Positions 1 through 13,664 are shown, numbered from the stretch's first letter. The stretch: 64,000 nt of DNA from Cyclospora cayetanensis (GCF_002999335.1 NW_020312701.1:1-64000), one strand, 5' to 3'. Notes: a model not told the origin generated them from the sequence alone. Translations and numbers: made by a program.

Positions 1-261
1 TGTATGACTCTTCCGCTTTTCATGCCGAGATAATCGTACTCCCCTCCCACTGCCACAGCGGCACCACCCACTGTCAGATAAACTAGAAGCAGACCGACCG
101 CAGGCGCAGACGACCAGCCACCACCCACCCGCGGCCCCCACACGCAAGACTAGATGATGTAACACAAATGACTGCCTTAATACACACTGTACTGAACAAG
201 TACATACAAACCGGAGGGATGTGACTCACCTGCGAGAGAGAAAAAAGAAAAAAGAGAGAGG

Positions 262-347
<86 letters not shown>

Positions 348-1347
348 TAGCGACTATCTACTGAACTCCAAAGGGGCCCGGTGGCTAGTTTGCTGCAAAG
401 TTGCTGGGTGTGCATAGCGATGCTCGCTTTTGCGGTTTATTCTGCCCTAATTGCCAAAATGCCCATGTCCCACGTATCGAAAAGGGGAATACAGACTCAA
501 TTGAATCTAGAAAGAGGCCTTATACGCAGACTCGGAGGCCGATTGGGAGGGAAGTGGGGAGTACTGGTACTGTGTAGAGAAAAGCAATTAGCCGACTCTG
601 GACTGACCGCCGAAGCCACAGCGTTGGCTATGAGGCCGATAGAATTCATGGGTGACAAGACGCTTGCAGGAGCGAATCCCAGGGCAATCACATGGAGCGC
701 TGCCCCTATGACGTATGCTGTACAGACACACAGCGACCCTCTACTTTACGATGTGCCATGCGCTGTTGCTGCCACTGAGCTGTGACGCTGCCGTCTGTTC
801 GCTCTCTTATTGTGTTGCTCGGTTAAGTCTTATAGCAGGAAGCAGGCCAAGCATCATCTACATGACACTTGCCCCCTGCAGACAAGGGGACGGGGACGTA
901 GAAAGAGGCATGCAGGCGCCATGAATGCGAGGCCCTTGAAGCGCTTGCACACAACCCACCTCCAAAGCCCCAGAGCCATTGCTGGTCGCACGACTGCCCT
1001 CTCATAGTGTCTTCATCTTCCACACTGAGACCAAGCTTCATCAGCGTGCTTCCCCCTGCCATTAGCAAGGATCCCGCCAGCGTCAGGAACACTCCCAAAT
1101 AGAGGCTGAGGCGGGGACTCAGCCGTAGAGCTGATTCGACATCTGCAGCCCAAGCCGCGACACCGCTGAGCCTGCGCACTGGTGCGCCTTCTAACTCGAA
1201 ATTTGCATTGTAAGGCGAATCCTCCATGGGGACAGAAGCCTCGCCGACGTCAAGACGAGCGTGCTCTCCTCCCCTTGCTCCTTCTGCTGCTGACGCACAG
1301 CACGCAGCCGTCAGCAGCAGCAACAAAAGCGACCCCCAGAGAGTCAT
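1..1347 (-). CDS. NIPA-type magnesium transporter, 5' part (runs off left edge)
   Basis: Multi-pass membrane protein of the NIPA (DUF803) family, which moves Mg2+ across plasma or endosomal membranes. The chosen ATG at 1347 opens a signal-peptide-like stretch (MTLWGSLLLLLLTAACCAS). A lumenal stretch and then a family-like first helix (YLGVFLTLAGSLLMAGGSTL) follow; exon 1 ends near 1020. A second exon, about 718-612, carries the diagnostic segment IALGFAPASVLSPMNSIGLI, matching the NIPA pattern of a 'FAPAS-L-P' helix. A third possible exon at about 80-1 encodes a hydrophobic run (LLLVYLTVGGAAVAVGG); its assignment is weak. The intervening intron holds a long GA/CT microsatellite. Exact splice sites and the C-terminal helices are not resolved because the gene leaves the window. 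The family call rests on the two helix motifs. Confidence 0.6.
264..345. repeat. (GA)n and (GACA)n microsatellite
   Basis: An almost pure GA run of about 50 bases is followed by about eight GACA units. It probably sits in an intron of the NIPA-type gene, where it reads as CT on the sense strand. Confidence 0.9.
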
Positions 1348-1834
1348 AATGCTTCTCTTCAAGCACCGAAGGCGGCGCGTAGCGCCATCTGGGTTGCAGC
1401 CCCTTGCCTCGACGGCAAGGATTCCCCCTTTTTCACTTTGTTTCAGTGTAGACCTGTTTATGCCATCCGCAACAAGAGGGCCACTCGAGATGTCTGAAGA
1501 CCTCCATTCGTGGAGCTGAATTTCGTCGGGCTCGGCTTTTCTGCTGCTGCCGAGGGTGAGGCTATTAAGACAGCTGGCGATGGTCCTGTGGACACCGCAA
1601 GAGCTGCCCTCCACGTGTCTTCTCATGCTTCGTACTGCGATGCCATGAGGTATGTTTACATGCTTTATGCTCTCTTCCTGTTGCTGTTGCTGCTGCAATG
1701 CAGCAGCAGCAGCTGGGATGCCACTGTCTAGTGGCCTGCCCTGGTATGCTTATGAGTCTATGACTGCACGGTCTCGCAGCCCCTCTTCATATGCCCTATG
1801 TTGCGGCTAGAAGAAGCCAATATAATGAAAGCGC

Positions 1835-2146
1835 CTAGGGATAGCAGTCGGAAATGCCAGAGAAGCCTGACCAGTGACCGCCCCTGGGGGATGGAGCCTT
1901 AGGGGTGTCGCCCGCGGCTGTTGTAGTCGCTGCAGCCTGTACTGCTGCAGTGCTGATACTTGAAGAGACATTCAGCGGAGCACTTCGAGTTCTGCAAAAA
2001 ATAGCAAGGCCTTCGAGGAGGTCGCTCTTGTCAAATGTGTCAAAGAGGCCGTCCAGTGCGACAGCCGTGCGCCGGCGGGGAAAACGGAGAGCTGCTGACC
2101 GCCAAGTAGAGACACCGTCCCTTCCGAATGTGCCACCTAAGAAACG
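1835..2146 (-). CDS. Terminal exon of an unknown minus-strand gene
   Basis: An open frame starts right after a strong acceptor (GGTTTATTTCAG, minus strand) and runs 103 codons to TAG at 1835-1837. It encodes RFLGGTFGRDGVSTWRSAAL near its start and an Ala/Thr-rich tail. It resembles no family I know. Upstream exons should lie beyond 2146. A coding-looking minus frame at 2778-2593, with a hydrophobic segment, is one candidate, but I could not confirm a phase match. The exon ends about 0.5 kb before the start of the NIPA-type gene, in the same orientation. Confidence 0.4.
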   Translation of the reverse strand, partial: RFLGGTFGRDGVSTWRSAALRFPRRRTAVALDGLFDTFDKSDLLEGLAIFCRTRSAPLNVSSSISTAAVQAAATTTAAGDTPKAPSPRGGHWSGFSGISDCYP

Positions 2147-5100
2147 CTGAAATAAACCAAGATTCAATAAAATTGGCGTCAGATAATTTTTTTCAGCGCC
2201 ACAGAGCCATTCCACGTGTGTGCCTTGCGTTGGAAGCAACAAATCAATTTTCACTGCTGACGCCGTTTCAGGAACTTTGATTCTGCCAGGAGATTCCTTT
2301 CCGTGCCCCGTGAGACAGCAAGTGACTGTGGCTTTTTGACACAGAAAAAAATGACATCTCCTCTGTCTTCTCATTTATGATGCACACTTCACCCTATTTT
2401 TCATATGCTGGCATTCACACTTGTCCACGTGTGCGGACACTGTGGTGAAGAGGACTTTTTATTCCGTAAGAAAGCTGTAGCGCACCACGCAGGTCTCTTA
2501 CTTTATGCATAGCCTTTTAACAAGCTTATGGCATTGGAGCTGTAGAAGAAAGACAAGCAGCAAGAAGGCGACGGTGCTTTTATATTGAATAATCATACGA
2601 CGGCCTTAACGACACGGCTCTGCTGCGCAGGGTCTATTGACCACTGCGCAAAGCTGTCCACGTGGTCGATGAAACAGATGACACATGTAAAGAGCATACA
2701 GAGCAATGGATCTATTGCGGTTGAAAGTACTGCAACCGCAGAGGCATGGCTTGCAACGGCATTATCCGAAATTCTCATGACTAGTGGTGTATGCTAGAAG
2801 TCCTTCTCGCCTTCCAAGTACAAATGGTTCTTGAATCGGTGTGAAATTTTCTGGAGCCAGAGCGAAACAGATCCGGCAAAAGCGTAGTCAGAAAGGGACG
2901 CCTTGTTCTTCGTCGCCCTGGGCAGGGGCCACGCCAGTATGGTTTGAAGCTTTTAGGCAGCTTGCCACTTTGCGATGCTTTCGGGATGCAAAAAACTGTG
3001 CCATATATTAGAGAAAATTCCTAAGGATTACCTCTCATTAAAGTCTGATTTCAGTTCTGCGAACAGCTCCTCATTTGGCTTAACAAGTAAAACTTTGAAT
3101 CTAATGCCGGCAGAGCTTCCAATATGCGGCTCGTTAAAATTTTTCCATCGCGTTGACTAGCCCCCATTCAGCTCGCTTGCTCGCACAAGCTCATGCGGCA
3201 ATACATTTCTAACGAAGAGTCGCCCACACATACTGCTACTCAGGCCTTCAAGGAAGTTTGGCGTCCTGCCAATACTAAACTCGTGAGACTTCCAATACTT
3301 GCAATGGTCGGGTGTAATTTGTCGAAGATTGAAGAAAGGGAAAATGCCAGTCATAAAGCCATCAAAAACCTGTCAGACCAGACCCTTTGTGGCTTTTACG
3401 AAGTTCTAGGACTGAATGCTGAATACTTGCAATGGAAAGAGAGTGAGGCCAAGCATATATATCTAGTTACGCGTTTTCTGCTTCATTGTAGGTGGGCCTT
3501 ATTAGTTGTGATACAATGGGCCGTTGTTCAGTAAGCGCCCACTTTGTTGATTTCCGAAATCATGGGGCAGTGGAAAGTTTCTACATTTCATGAACACGAA
3601 GTAATCAGTGAAACAGTGTGTTGGCTAGCATCAGTGAAGCAGCAGATACCCTGTAACAGAATCTCTTAACAAAGTGGCTGTAGTGAATAGGTTTTTGTAC
3701 GTTTCCCCAAGTTTTGCAGTCGTAGAAATTTTAGAAGCCGCGCCTTCACGGGAGGTGATTACTATTGTTCTGCTCCGTTGCCAAGGTGGAGCTAGCAGTA
3801 GGACAAGAGCTGGCTTTGTAATACGGAAAAATCTAATGGCCTGCAACATACCCAAAAAGAGGATACAGAGAGTTGCTGGAGATATTACATTAGCAGAGGC
3901 TCGCAGAGCAATAGGGCGATATCCGCAGCCCAGATACAGCCCCTGAAGCAGTGAATATTCTGTAGTTGCAATGCCTGATGGTAGTGCCTCTCCGGCAATG
4001 TCTTGAACAACGATAGGATTTATGGGCTGGAAGGAGTGCAGCTCCATATTAATCTAGTTGGAATTGTTTTCCGCACCGAAGAATAGTAGGAACTTAGCAC
4101 CATATAGTTGCAAGCTTTTGATAGTGTGCACCATGTATCCTAAACAGTACCCCAGCAGCCCTGACTGCGTGGCCTCAATTAGAGTCAAAAAATTGCATCT
4201 GCTGAAATGATATAGTCCCTGTTTACAGCGGCCACGTCTCAAGTACATGTTTTCAAGTGGCTTCTGTAGCTATGAATGACGGTTTGTGAAGACATGAAGG
4301 CAGGTATTTTAGGGATTATGCGAGCAAATCGCTTCTACCATATGTTGAATGGCGATGCAGATGAAGGCTGGCACTTCTAAAGTCATATGCTACAATAATT
4401 CAGCGACAAAGAGCATTGGGCGGAGCTCTAGAGTCTTGCTACATATCTCTGTACTAGCAATAATTGGAAAGAATACTATTTGCAGCTATCTGGTGCAGCT
4501 CCATCATTCTACCCACTTGGGAATTCCGCCGTTAAAAGAAAATGAATTTGGTGGAAAGGGATGACTTGCGCATGCTTCAGCTAGCATGCCCCAAGCCAGC
4601 TTCTTGAGCAAATTTTAGTGCGTATTGCTGTAACGGATAGCCCCCTCTACGGAATGCAAGCTGCTGCAATAGCCTTGGTGTGAAGGTGCAAACATTTGTG
4701 TTATCTGTTCGCTGTCTGGAAGCAAACGCGGCTAAGTCACAGTATTTGTTTTACGGTCAGACGCAGTATCTCGTCGCCTCGCTACCGGAATATCTCTTCT
4801 GGTTAAGCCTTCCACTCCGTAGTTAGCTGGGCGCCGCGAAACTTCAAAGGCGCACAGCTGCCACAGTTGACGGCCATAATGCTAGGTAATCGTAAAGCGG
4901 ATCGACTGTTATGCTCTCTGGAATTAGCAATGACACTAGTAGCAGTCCCACGTGCATTGGCTAGGCCTTCTGCGCGCACGGCCGGCCGGAGTGCACCCAA
5001 TTCACTTTAATAGTATGCCAGTGGTATGAAAAACCCGGTTTAGATGATCCAACTAGTGACAAAACCTCGGTTTTCATGGACGCGTTCACATTTTTGACCA

Positions 5101-8100
5101 GCAAACAACTGCCTTGACATCACACTAACACAATTAGTCCTGTCTAGCGTACGTGGTATCCACGTTGCAAAACATGGGCAATTCGTGCTCCTCATGATGA
5201 AAGCTAGCAAGCCTTGTTAAATCCTTTGGTCTACAAGCACAAGCTAAAAGTGAGACGTGAGGCACAATCAGCCGGCGCCGCCTTGCCTGCTCCGGCAGCT
5301 TCTAGTTGCATTGCCGAGTAAACAAAAGCAAAGTTGCAGCTCGTATTCGATATCAGCCAGAAACACAAGAGCGCCCGCTCCAACGGCAACTGTCGTTTCT
5401 AAGGCTCTCAAAGCCTGCCTAAACTGAAAGGATGACTGAGTGCTGCCGCTGCTTTAATACAAGCATTCTTATAATCTCACCTGCCTCATGTTTTATGACA
5501 AGGAGCAAATCCCGATACAGTTCTTGGCGTAATACGACTTCACGAGGAGTCCACATCCGCATACTCGTAAAACTGGCTTGTTTCATATTGCATACAACCG
5601 TAGCATTTTCCCTGAGCTACATGAGAGCGCCAGTCGCCTCAAGGACAAACACAGGCTCGTTGCACTGAGAAGGAATACTGCCACTAACAGTGGTGCAACA
5701 TGGACTGAACGCTACTGCAAGAGGGAAGCGAGTAAAGATAACAGATGTGTAATCCCGCTTACTCTCGTTTATTGATTTCAGTGACAGTTCCTCACGCGTA
5801 TTTTCTGTCAGCTTCCAGGGCTCTAATAGCCGTAGACTTTTGGGGGGCCAAACACCCACACTTTAAGGATAATCAGCTATCTGAGTTAAGAAAGCCCCAC
5901 TTACATACAGGTTCAGATTTCCACCATCCAAAGGCCCCACTTTCGCACTTGAAAGCGTGTAGCAATCAAGAAAACGCAGGGCTCTAAAATTCTGCTCCAG
6001 CCCTCGAATTACGTAGCTGAGGACATCCTGAACGCCCCGACGTTTTTGGATCGACTTCTAGGTATCTAACTAACTACACAGTACCGACGAATTGCCTGTA
6101 CACGCGGATTTCACCACGTGAGTTCCCATTTGAACAGTGTAGTGCGGCCCTGAGCAAGCTAGGCACGTGCACGTTACGCAGATAGGTTCTCCCTTTGTGT
6201 AAATTTCTTCATAATACCAGTACTATTCACGCGTGCTGACCGACTTCATATGCACGAAGATGAAGAAGACGCATGTGTATGAATACCAAAGAGTGTCTGG
6301 TTGCTCAGAGCCCTGGCTAGTGCTCCATCAATATATGGTACCATCGCACAGTGGTGCGATAATCCTTGAAAGGTTTTTGGTGCGAGCTTTCGTTCCCTAT
6401 GCTCGAATCAATACAAAAAACGAAGAAAAATTTCTGTAAATGGCTTTTGCGTATACAGGCCGTAGCTTCTCCATGTGTTCAACGCTCGGAAGCCCAGAAG
6501 TTACAACTAAGCACACACTACACTCCACTACCTTTGCATGCTGACCCAAGCCGACCTCAACGACTTCTCATGCGCATTCTGACACCTGAAGCTGGTCTAG
6601 TGTTCGTAATGGCCTAAAACAAGTAAATGGGTCCGACCATTTACTATGCCTAGTACAAGGATTGGGGGTGTGAGGGGAGAATTCAGTAACTCTTGACTGC
6701 TGCACAGCCTCGGCAACCTAAGCAATTGTATCCGGCCGTCATTTATTATGGCCACTAGCTACAACGCATCAACTCTTTCCCTCTCCCCCCCCCATTTTTT
6801 CACCAGCCGTCCTGTCAGTATCCAGATATTGTTTCTTCTCTGCACAATAAAGGTAGTACAAAGGGAAAGGACTATGAAGTACAACAATATTTCTCCACTG
6901 CATTGATCTAGCTGCAAGTTCCACATCATTCGTTACCCGAATCAGTGCCTAAAATGGGCTGGTTAGGAGCTTAAGCCCAATGCAGTCCATAGCAAGGAAA
7001 ATCGGACAAGCAGTGCTTGCCTTTCCTTTCGTAATTTCATGCCCGCCAATATCAGGCTTCCACAAAGAGGATGCTTGCAGAGTAAGCATACAGTGTCACC
7101 ACTGCAACTTGCAGCCGCCGAAGAATACTATAGATTAGAAGCTGTTCCCTAACTTCCTAACATAAGTATAATTTTGCAACTTGAACGCCTTCATGCACAC
7201 TACAAAAGATATGCCCACTATTCAATGGGCAGAAAAGGTTTTTCCGATGTGTGTGATGGGCGGCGTATTCACGAAGGTCAAACCATTTGTTGACGTTTGA
7301 CAGCTGGATTGCTAGTGGGCAATCCACGCCTAAGTGGGAGTCTGCTTGCTGTTGGAGCATGCGGTGGAACAGAAGAAGTCGTCTGCAGCCCATATGACAC
7401 AAGCTTCAAAGTAGCGAAGGAAGCTGGCCACCGTATCCCGACCCACGCGTTATTCCACTCTGATATAACCAGCTAGATGCAACGTGTCCTTATTCTCTTC
7501 GTGATGCATGAACTTATTTGCACGCAATAGTAACACTCAGGGCAGCAAGCTCAAAGAAACTTGCTATTAGTGGGACGACATTGCACTTCCTAGCTCCAGT
7601 GTATTTTACTCGGCAATAGGATTCGTCTTATCCTCAGTGGCTTCCGCACAAATAACGGCTGACATTGACTACTTGGTCCTCTTGCTGGAAAATTCTCTTC
7701 GTGTCAACACATATGAATCTGGATTTAATGATAGGCTGCAGAAAGAACGCGTCCTATCGCCGGTATTTACATGCCCATTATTTTTATCGAGCTTTGCAGC
7801 ATCTATCTTTCCAATGTAGGATGAATCATAAGATGGATTGGCCCATTCTAAACTGGAGCTAATACAGCTTATTGGTTAAGAAGAGAGGACCACATTCCTT
7901 CAGATCGATGTGCAATGTAACCCGCTCGCTTGCTGTGATGAAAGGGCATTTTGACTGTTGCAGTAGGCCTGTTTTTAGTCTTTTCGTTTACCGATTACAT
8001 GACTGCTGCGACGACTCTACAGAAATGAGAAAGTGTGTTGCCCCGTGTTTCCTCATTCCAGAGATGGTGCTGTGCTTGCCCTAGAAAGGTTTTCATCAGC

Positions 8101-10089
8101 GTTTAAAGGTACCTCGTGTTCTCGAAATATGAGGAACCCAAAATTGATAAAACCTGTTAGGAAATTCAAATTTCTTTCGACGTTGAATGGCTAAGCAGCC
8201 CCAGGTCGTGCATCCAGCTGGTTGCATAGCACAATGTTTTACAGCTCTTAGTGTCCCACCCAGAAGCCACAAACTATGCGATCAGCTGCCTCGTATTTAA
8301 TATCTGATGTACCTCTGTAGCACATACTAAAACCACAGAACGGCATGTTCCGGGCCCAGACACTCTACTTGCACGCGATTTGCCTGCGATATGGCATACA
8401 TTAGAACGTAAAACCCACCAGGCTCGGCCAGTATTTTTACACACGCTACTCAGCATATACTACATTGAACGTATACCTTACACCAACAAAAAGGAATATG
8501 CCAAGCTGCCAATAAGAAGACGACACCGACCAACAAGTTGTGTTTTTGCTTCACCAATAGAGTCTCGCATTATCCCTGCATATGTGAAGTATCAAGAAAT
8601 CAAAACAAAAAACACAATTCCAGCTCTCGAGCGGAATCTCGCACGCCTGTGATCATGGATATTACTTACAGCTTGGACAACGGATGCTTCACACCGGGGT
8701 CAACACACAGAAACCAGCGTACCTCCTAATCCCATCACACGTATAAAGGCGTGTGGGTGCCCCCACCTACCGTATTCAATTGTTTAAGCGTTAAAGAGTG
8801 TCCAAAACTGTCCTGGAATATATAAGGATGTATTTACGCAAGGGAATAGTGCAAATTCATGGACGTTAACAAGTGTGAAAGAGTTTTATACAGTATACTG
8901 TAAATATAGACTGCCCAGGCACGATGAGTGCGAACAAAGTTATTGTGCCGTTCATTGGTCAAGAAGCATTGTGCGTGCTTCTAAGCCAGGGGCCATATCT
9001 CGCAGTCACGCACCGCTGGACTGGAGTGCGAATAATTTGGTAGTAAACTCAGTCCTCAACAGTAGATTTATGCAAAGAGGGACTTGACTGCTACGTTGAT
9101 ATCTCGTGCTGTCTGAGAGCCTTTCGACACCTACCCATGTATACAAACAAGTCCAAAGCGGTTCAAAGCCAATAGTAGTGAGGCACCAAAGACCCAGGTA
9201 TTCTCGGGGCAACGGGACGTTAAGTTTACTTCCATGCATTTTAGCCATTCAGAGTGTAAGTCTATCAAATAGGTCACGAAGGGGGACTTCTTGAACCAGC
9301 GATGAAGGTGAGAACTTCGTAATTATAAATAGTATGGTACATTCGTGAGCCTTTTCCATGCAAGGTGACTACCTCTGCTATGAAAAGGCTAATTGGGGGA
9401 AGGGCTCAACTATATCAGCTCAATGGTTCAACTGAAATTGATAAACTGGCCACACTACGCAGGCAACCTGCGGCCGTGATTGGAAGCAACGCCTGTCCAT
9501 TCCGCGTTCCAAAATAGTGGCATTTGGTACTAGGGATCTACATGAAGACACAGCACATCGCGTTTTCGAAGTGGGCGATGGTGAGTGGAATGCGGTTAAA
9601 ACTTCCTGTTGCTGATACTTTGGATCTGTCAGTGCGTTGCCCACAGAAGAGTTTGTGGTATTGACAGGGTAAGTATCAGAAAATTATACAGAAAAGTGTG
9701 CTAATCAAAAAAAAATGTAGTATACAAGGGATCGTTGAGCTCATCAAGCAAATGTCTCTAATATCCTCTTGGCAAGAGGCAGTGTGCAATAGGAGACTGA
9801 CCTTTCCAGCTCCATCGCATGATTTCAGCGCTATAACACTTAGCACACCACAAAAAAAGGACGCTGACACCTTTAGGGCCAGTATACATCCTAGCTTGAA
9901 CCAAATGAGGCCAAACCCCAGGTATTGCTTAGGGTTCATGCCATCCCTTATAATCTGAAGATGTCCGTCTATTGACGCAATACCAGGACGCCGCCTGAGT
10001 GCCAATGTGCAGCAAATGTGAAATTATCTTCACCCCCTTAAGCGCATAAAGCACTTCAGCAATGCAATGCCTCCGAGACATCTCAGCTT
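2147..10089. other. Repeat-poor stretch without a convincing gene
   Basis: About 8 kb with stops scattered in all frames and only short ORFs. There are no trinucleotide repeats, in contrast to the right half of the window. A few minus-strand frames read like protein (4047-3631, 5000-4803, 7402-7157 and 10005-9676), but none has a recognisable motif or a splice chain I could verify. The last one begins a hydrophobic stretch just downstream of the EEP gene and could be a small secreted protein. Given that two real intron-rich genes are hidden further right, undetected exons here are likely. Confidence 0.5.
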
Positions 10090-13071
10090 TTAGGTAGGTT
10101 GAAGGAACTCAATGATATTACCCATCATCACGTGGTCGCTACGCATATCGTATACCTGGACCCCTTTCACTATCGAGGCAAAATTCTTCGGTAATTCTCC
10201 CGTCACCGCTCCCGCTTCCAACAGCTGATCCAGAGCTGCACTGCTAGCTGTGGCAGTGCGAACAATAACCCTGTCGAGGTATCCGGCACCTCGTGGCGAA
10301 GCGAGTACCTTGGGTTCCAGGCAAGTCTTCAACACACTAAATGGGGAATGGCCCTGAGACAGCGTTCAGATGCAAAAAGAAGCAAACGCGAGTGCACCTG
10401 CTTAGCAGCCATACGGAGTTGTCAGGACAAAGCTTCCGTGGCACGTAGAGGGGGCAGCTGGTGGTGTGCTCACCAAAACCCTATCTACCCAGTGTGGAAG
10501 CACAAATGGATTATCAGTGCTTACCGGCATGGGCTCAGACCTCGGATAGTCGCACCCTCTGGACCACTTGTATGTAAATCCAGCTCTGTAGCAGATGCTG
10601 ATAATACTGAAACCCATTTGCCTCATAGCTGCAGGGAGTGTTTTTGGAGCTCCTACCATGTTAACGCTCCTGCCAAGTCTGTCACCAGACCAAAGGAGCG
10701 GTTGGTAGTCACTACCGATAATATCAAGAGGTTCACTCAACGCTTCTGTAAACAAAGCTGTCATCTTGAGATTATTTGCTGCAGAACAGATAAATACATG
10801 CTCTTCATGAAATTCACGTATGAGGCGCCCTTTGGTCTACACTGCCAGCAAAATCTAACTTTACAGGCTGTGGACTAAAGGAAACTCACGCATTGTAGAA
10901 GGCAAGTCTTGCACCTTATCAAAGGCAGGGTACCGGACAGTGTCTGTACCGGCAAGCTCATATAAACTGTCCATGGCCTCAGTATGAAAATGCTCGTTCC
11001 AGTCCCCACCGAGAACAACACCCAAGGAAAATGAGTCAAGTCCTTCAGAGAAAGACAGCAAGCAAAGCTCGAAATGAGACAGGAGAAAATCATAGTAGGA
11101 TTTCGTGAATTTCATGGCGGTATGCGCTCTTTTTGTGCTCTTTGAAGATAACAGGTTAAGGGTCGCTACATTTTACGAAGAGAATCTCTAAACGCGCGTG
11201 GCCTATGCTTTACGCCACTGTACCTTCTTCTGTGCTGCCGCAGCTACTGAGAAGCAGGGGGAACATATTAAGGAACTGCGGCGCCATCCAACCGTCCAGG
11301 TGTGCCCCCATCACGGCGAGTTTGCCCATCTGAGGTAAGTCGAATACAGCCCCGATGAATCCTTTCTCTCTTCCGTTGATGGACTGTGACGCTTTGCACA
11401 CTTCCACTGGCTGGTGAGTCTCGCGAAAAATATATATGATGGTTTGCGTGTTTTGCGGGGCCCCTGGGTCGACCTGGGTTCCTAGGATGTTGCCAAGGTA
11501 CGAAAGTTTGGCTTCTCCCCAGTTTGGATTGGAGCTTAGGGTATTTAACATGGAGTGTATATTCTCCAGAAATAATTTTTTTCTCCTGCCCTTCAGTCTC
11601 AAATTTTCTTGAAGCAGAATCGTGATGCCATCGACCTGGTCAACCGCAAATCCTTGGTCTTCGTTGAGGAACGCTGTCAGTACTTGCAGGGTGTTCGGTA
11701 TGACCATTAAAGAATTCCTGAATAGCAACATTTATGAGGCACATTAAAACGGAGGATGAATGCATACGTATGATATATCAGAGGAGAGTTTATCATTATA
11801 AACACGCGACCAGTGCACAATAAGACAATATTCTCAAGGGCGTACCATTGTATATAGGCTAGGCGGAAGGCCTTGTGAGGCTTGGCCAGTATGCTTTCCC
11901 TCACTTTACTCATCACTTCAGCATGTTCAGTAACAAAGAGATTGTATTCCCGTATCATGTCATCTAGGGGCCCAAAACATGGGTAATAGTGCAGCTTTAG
12001 CCGGCGAACCACCTCATCTGGGCTATATATCCTAGCCATGGGATAGGCCCCACAGCTTTGCATGGGCATCTTGTCAACAGGACCCAGCTTGAACTTTTGT
12101 TGATTTTTTGCGGCCGCCAAAATTTCATCTCTAGATGGACTATTACGCAGGAACTCTTCCACTGACCGAATCACACAATCCAGATATGATTGCCACTCCT
12201 AATCACTATGCACAGGATCTCCACGGGCATACGATGCATGCTACTGGACTTGCCAACCAAGGCAAAGTGCAACATGCAGGGAGAACGCGTACCCGTGTAT
12301 CCCCGGTCATCCAAGGGAGAATCCACTTGAGCCTGGAAGAACCCAATGCAAATGCCAACGTTCGAAGCATATTTCTAGAGGGATTTGAGAGCGCACCTAC
12401 CGGTAGTCTGCTGTTTTCATGCCCACTTTTACCCCTAGTAGAAGAACAAGGTAGCAGCTGGTAGTGGTACCAGTACGGCAGACCACATAGCGTTCTGCTT
12501 AGGAGACCCTTCAAAGACCCTCAGTAGCTTTAAAGCGGGGATGTCCTGCTTACAGCTGCACAGCAAGCACAAGACAGACTCCACTTGCAGTTATTTGAGG
12601 GATGACTAACTTAAGTTTTGATTGATAAGATGGCTAGGCAAAACGGAGACGGTGCTACTGGCTTAGTTATCAAATAGATTCCACAAGAGGAAATGCCACA
12701 ATTATCGAAAAGGCTGGTGCTTTCACCTACGGCTTTCCTCGGCCTTGTTATCCATGCTGCATATCACAAAGCAGATGGGGTAGGAACTTGCAGGCTTAGG
12801 ACTATACGCAAATTTTGGTGTCGTACGGATATGGAGGTGCGAGCCCACACAGAACAACTGCAGCGGGTGCCACATAAATTACTTACCTTTCTTCGGCTGA
12901 AATATCGCTTGTCAGGACAGGAGTGGGAGGCCCTTCTGGAGGTGAGAGATTAATGAAACTACTCGATCGTCTTATCCGGGCCAGGGGCGATGCACGAAAT
13001 ATTGCCGTAGAGGCATCCAGCATCCAAGAAACCAGAACCGAAAGGAGCAGCGCGTAGCCATTCCCCCTCAT
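10090..13071 (-). CDS. Secreted endonuclease/exonuclease/phosphatase (EEP)-fold protein, 7 exons
   Basis: Predicted metal-dependent phosphoesterase of the EEP superfamily; its substrate (nucleic acid, phosphoinositide or sphingomyelin) cannot be told. Exons on minus: 13071-12887, 12374-12293, 12198-11846, 11717-11224, 11126-10890, 10745-10474, 10326-10090. All phases match and give 619 residues with one stop. Residues 1-22 form a signal peptide (MRGNGYALLLSVLVSWMLDA). The EEP motifs occur in order: Asn208 in IQWNSLMV, Glu244 in ITILLQEN (metal ligand), His in MGAHLDG (about 345), Asp413/Asn415 in GGDWNEH, DRV at 559-561, and the catalytic Asp605-His606 in MRSDH. Residues 23-200 match no known domain. 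Donors include GTAAGT and GTGAGT. The gene lies in repeat-poor sequence and is broken into seven short exons, so ORF size alone would miss it. The fold assignment is fairly secure; the function is open. Confidence 0.8.
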
Positions 13072-13412
13072 GGGAATAATATACCCAGAAGTTTGTAAAG
13101 CAACTCTGAAATAGTGCACGCTTGGGCGGTGTGGCGTCCCTGTGCACTGTTTTAAAAATGCGAGTTATAATGTGGAATATTGATGCCCGAGTGCAAGGTC
13201 AAATATTAGGCTATTTTAGTGAAAATTTGCTTTGAGCATTGGGGAAAATGCAGGCCAGTGTCCCATCCTTTGCAACGTACACCGCTGGACATATTATGGG
13301 TCACATGGTTCTGGTACCTTTTACTCTTGGCCCAAGTTCAATTGCTCTTCCTTCTGACCATAAGACGGTAAAAATATTGTGTTCCCGCGGTATTCAATAG
13401 TAGACTCACATT

Positions 13413-13664
13413 GGAGGGCCAAAAGCTTCATCACGCTCGAGACAGGTCTCTTCCAGAGTCTCTGACAGCCCCATGCGGTCTCTGTACATTCTGGCCAAGT
13501 CCCTTGAGTCTTAAGGCCCATCTTAACATTTGGAGCCAAAACTCTTGTTGATCTGTGCTCATCATATGCGCAGGTACTCCTGTCCGCGCTGCGGATTGAG
13601 TCTCTGTATCCGCCTTGCGTGACGACGTTGGGCAGCTCTGTGCAGAACCCTGCACCAATGGAAA
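13413..13664 (-). CDS. Candidate internal exon of an unknown minus-strand gene
   Basis: A minus-strand block is bordered by a good acceptor (TTTTTCCATTGGTGCAG) and a GTGAGTC donor. Two of its frames are open over the whole block. One is rich in Cys and Arg (TQGGYRDSIRSADRSTCAYD), the other in Gln and Ser. It lies 0.35 kb upstream of the EEP start and downstream of the SAYSvFN gene, so it would belong to a separate small gene or to a 5' non-coding exon of the EEP gene. No family was recognised. Confidence 0.25.

Noticed and set aside
10348..10878. 176-codon plus ORF
   Set aside because: It is antisense to an EEP exon with phase-verified splice sites; it has no motif of its own.
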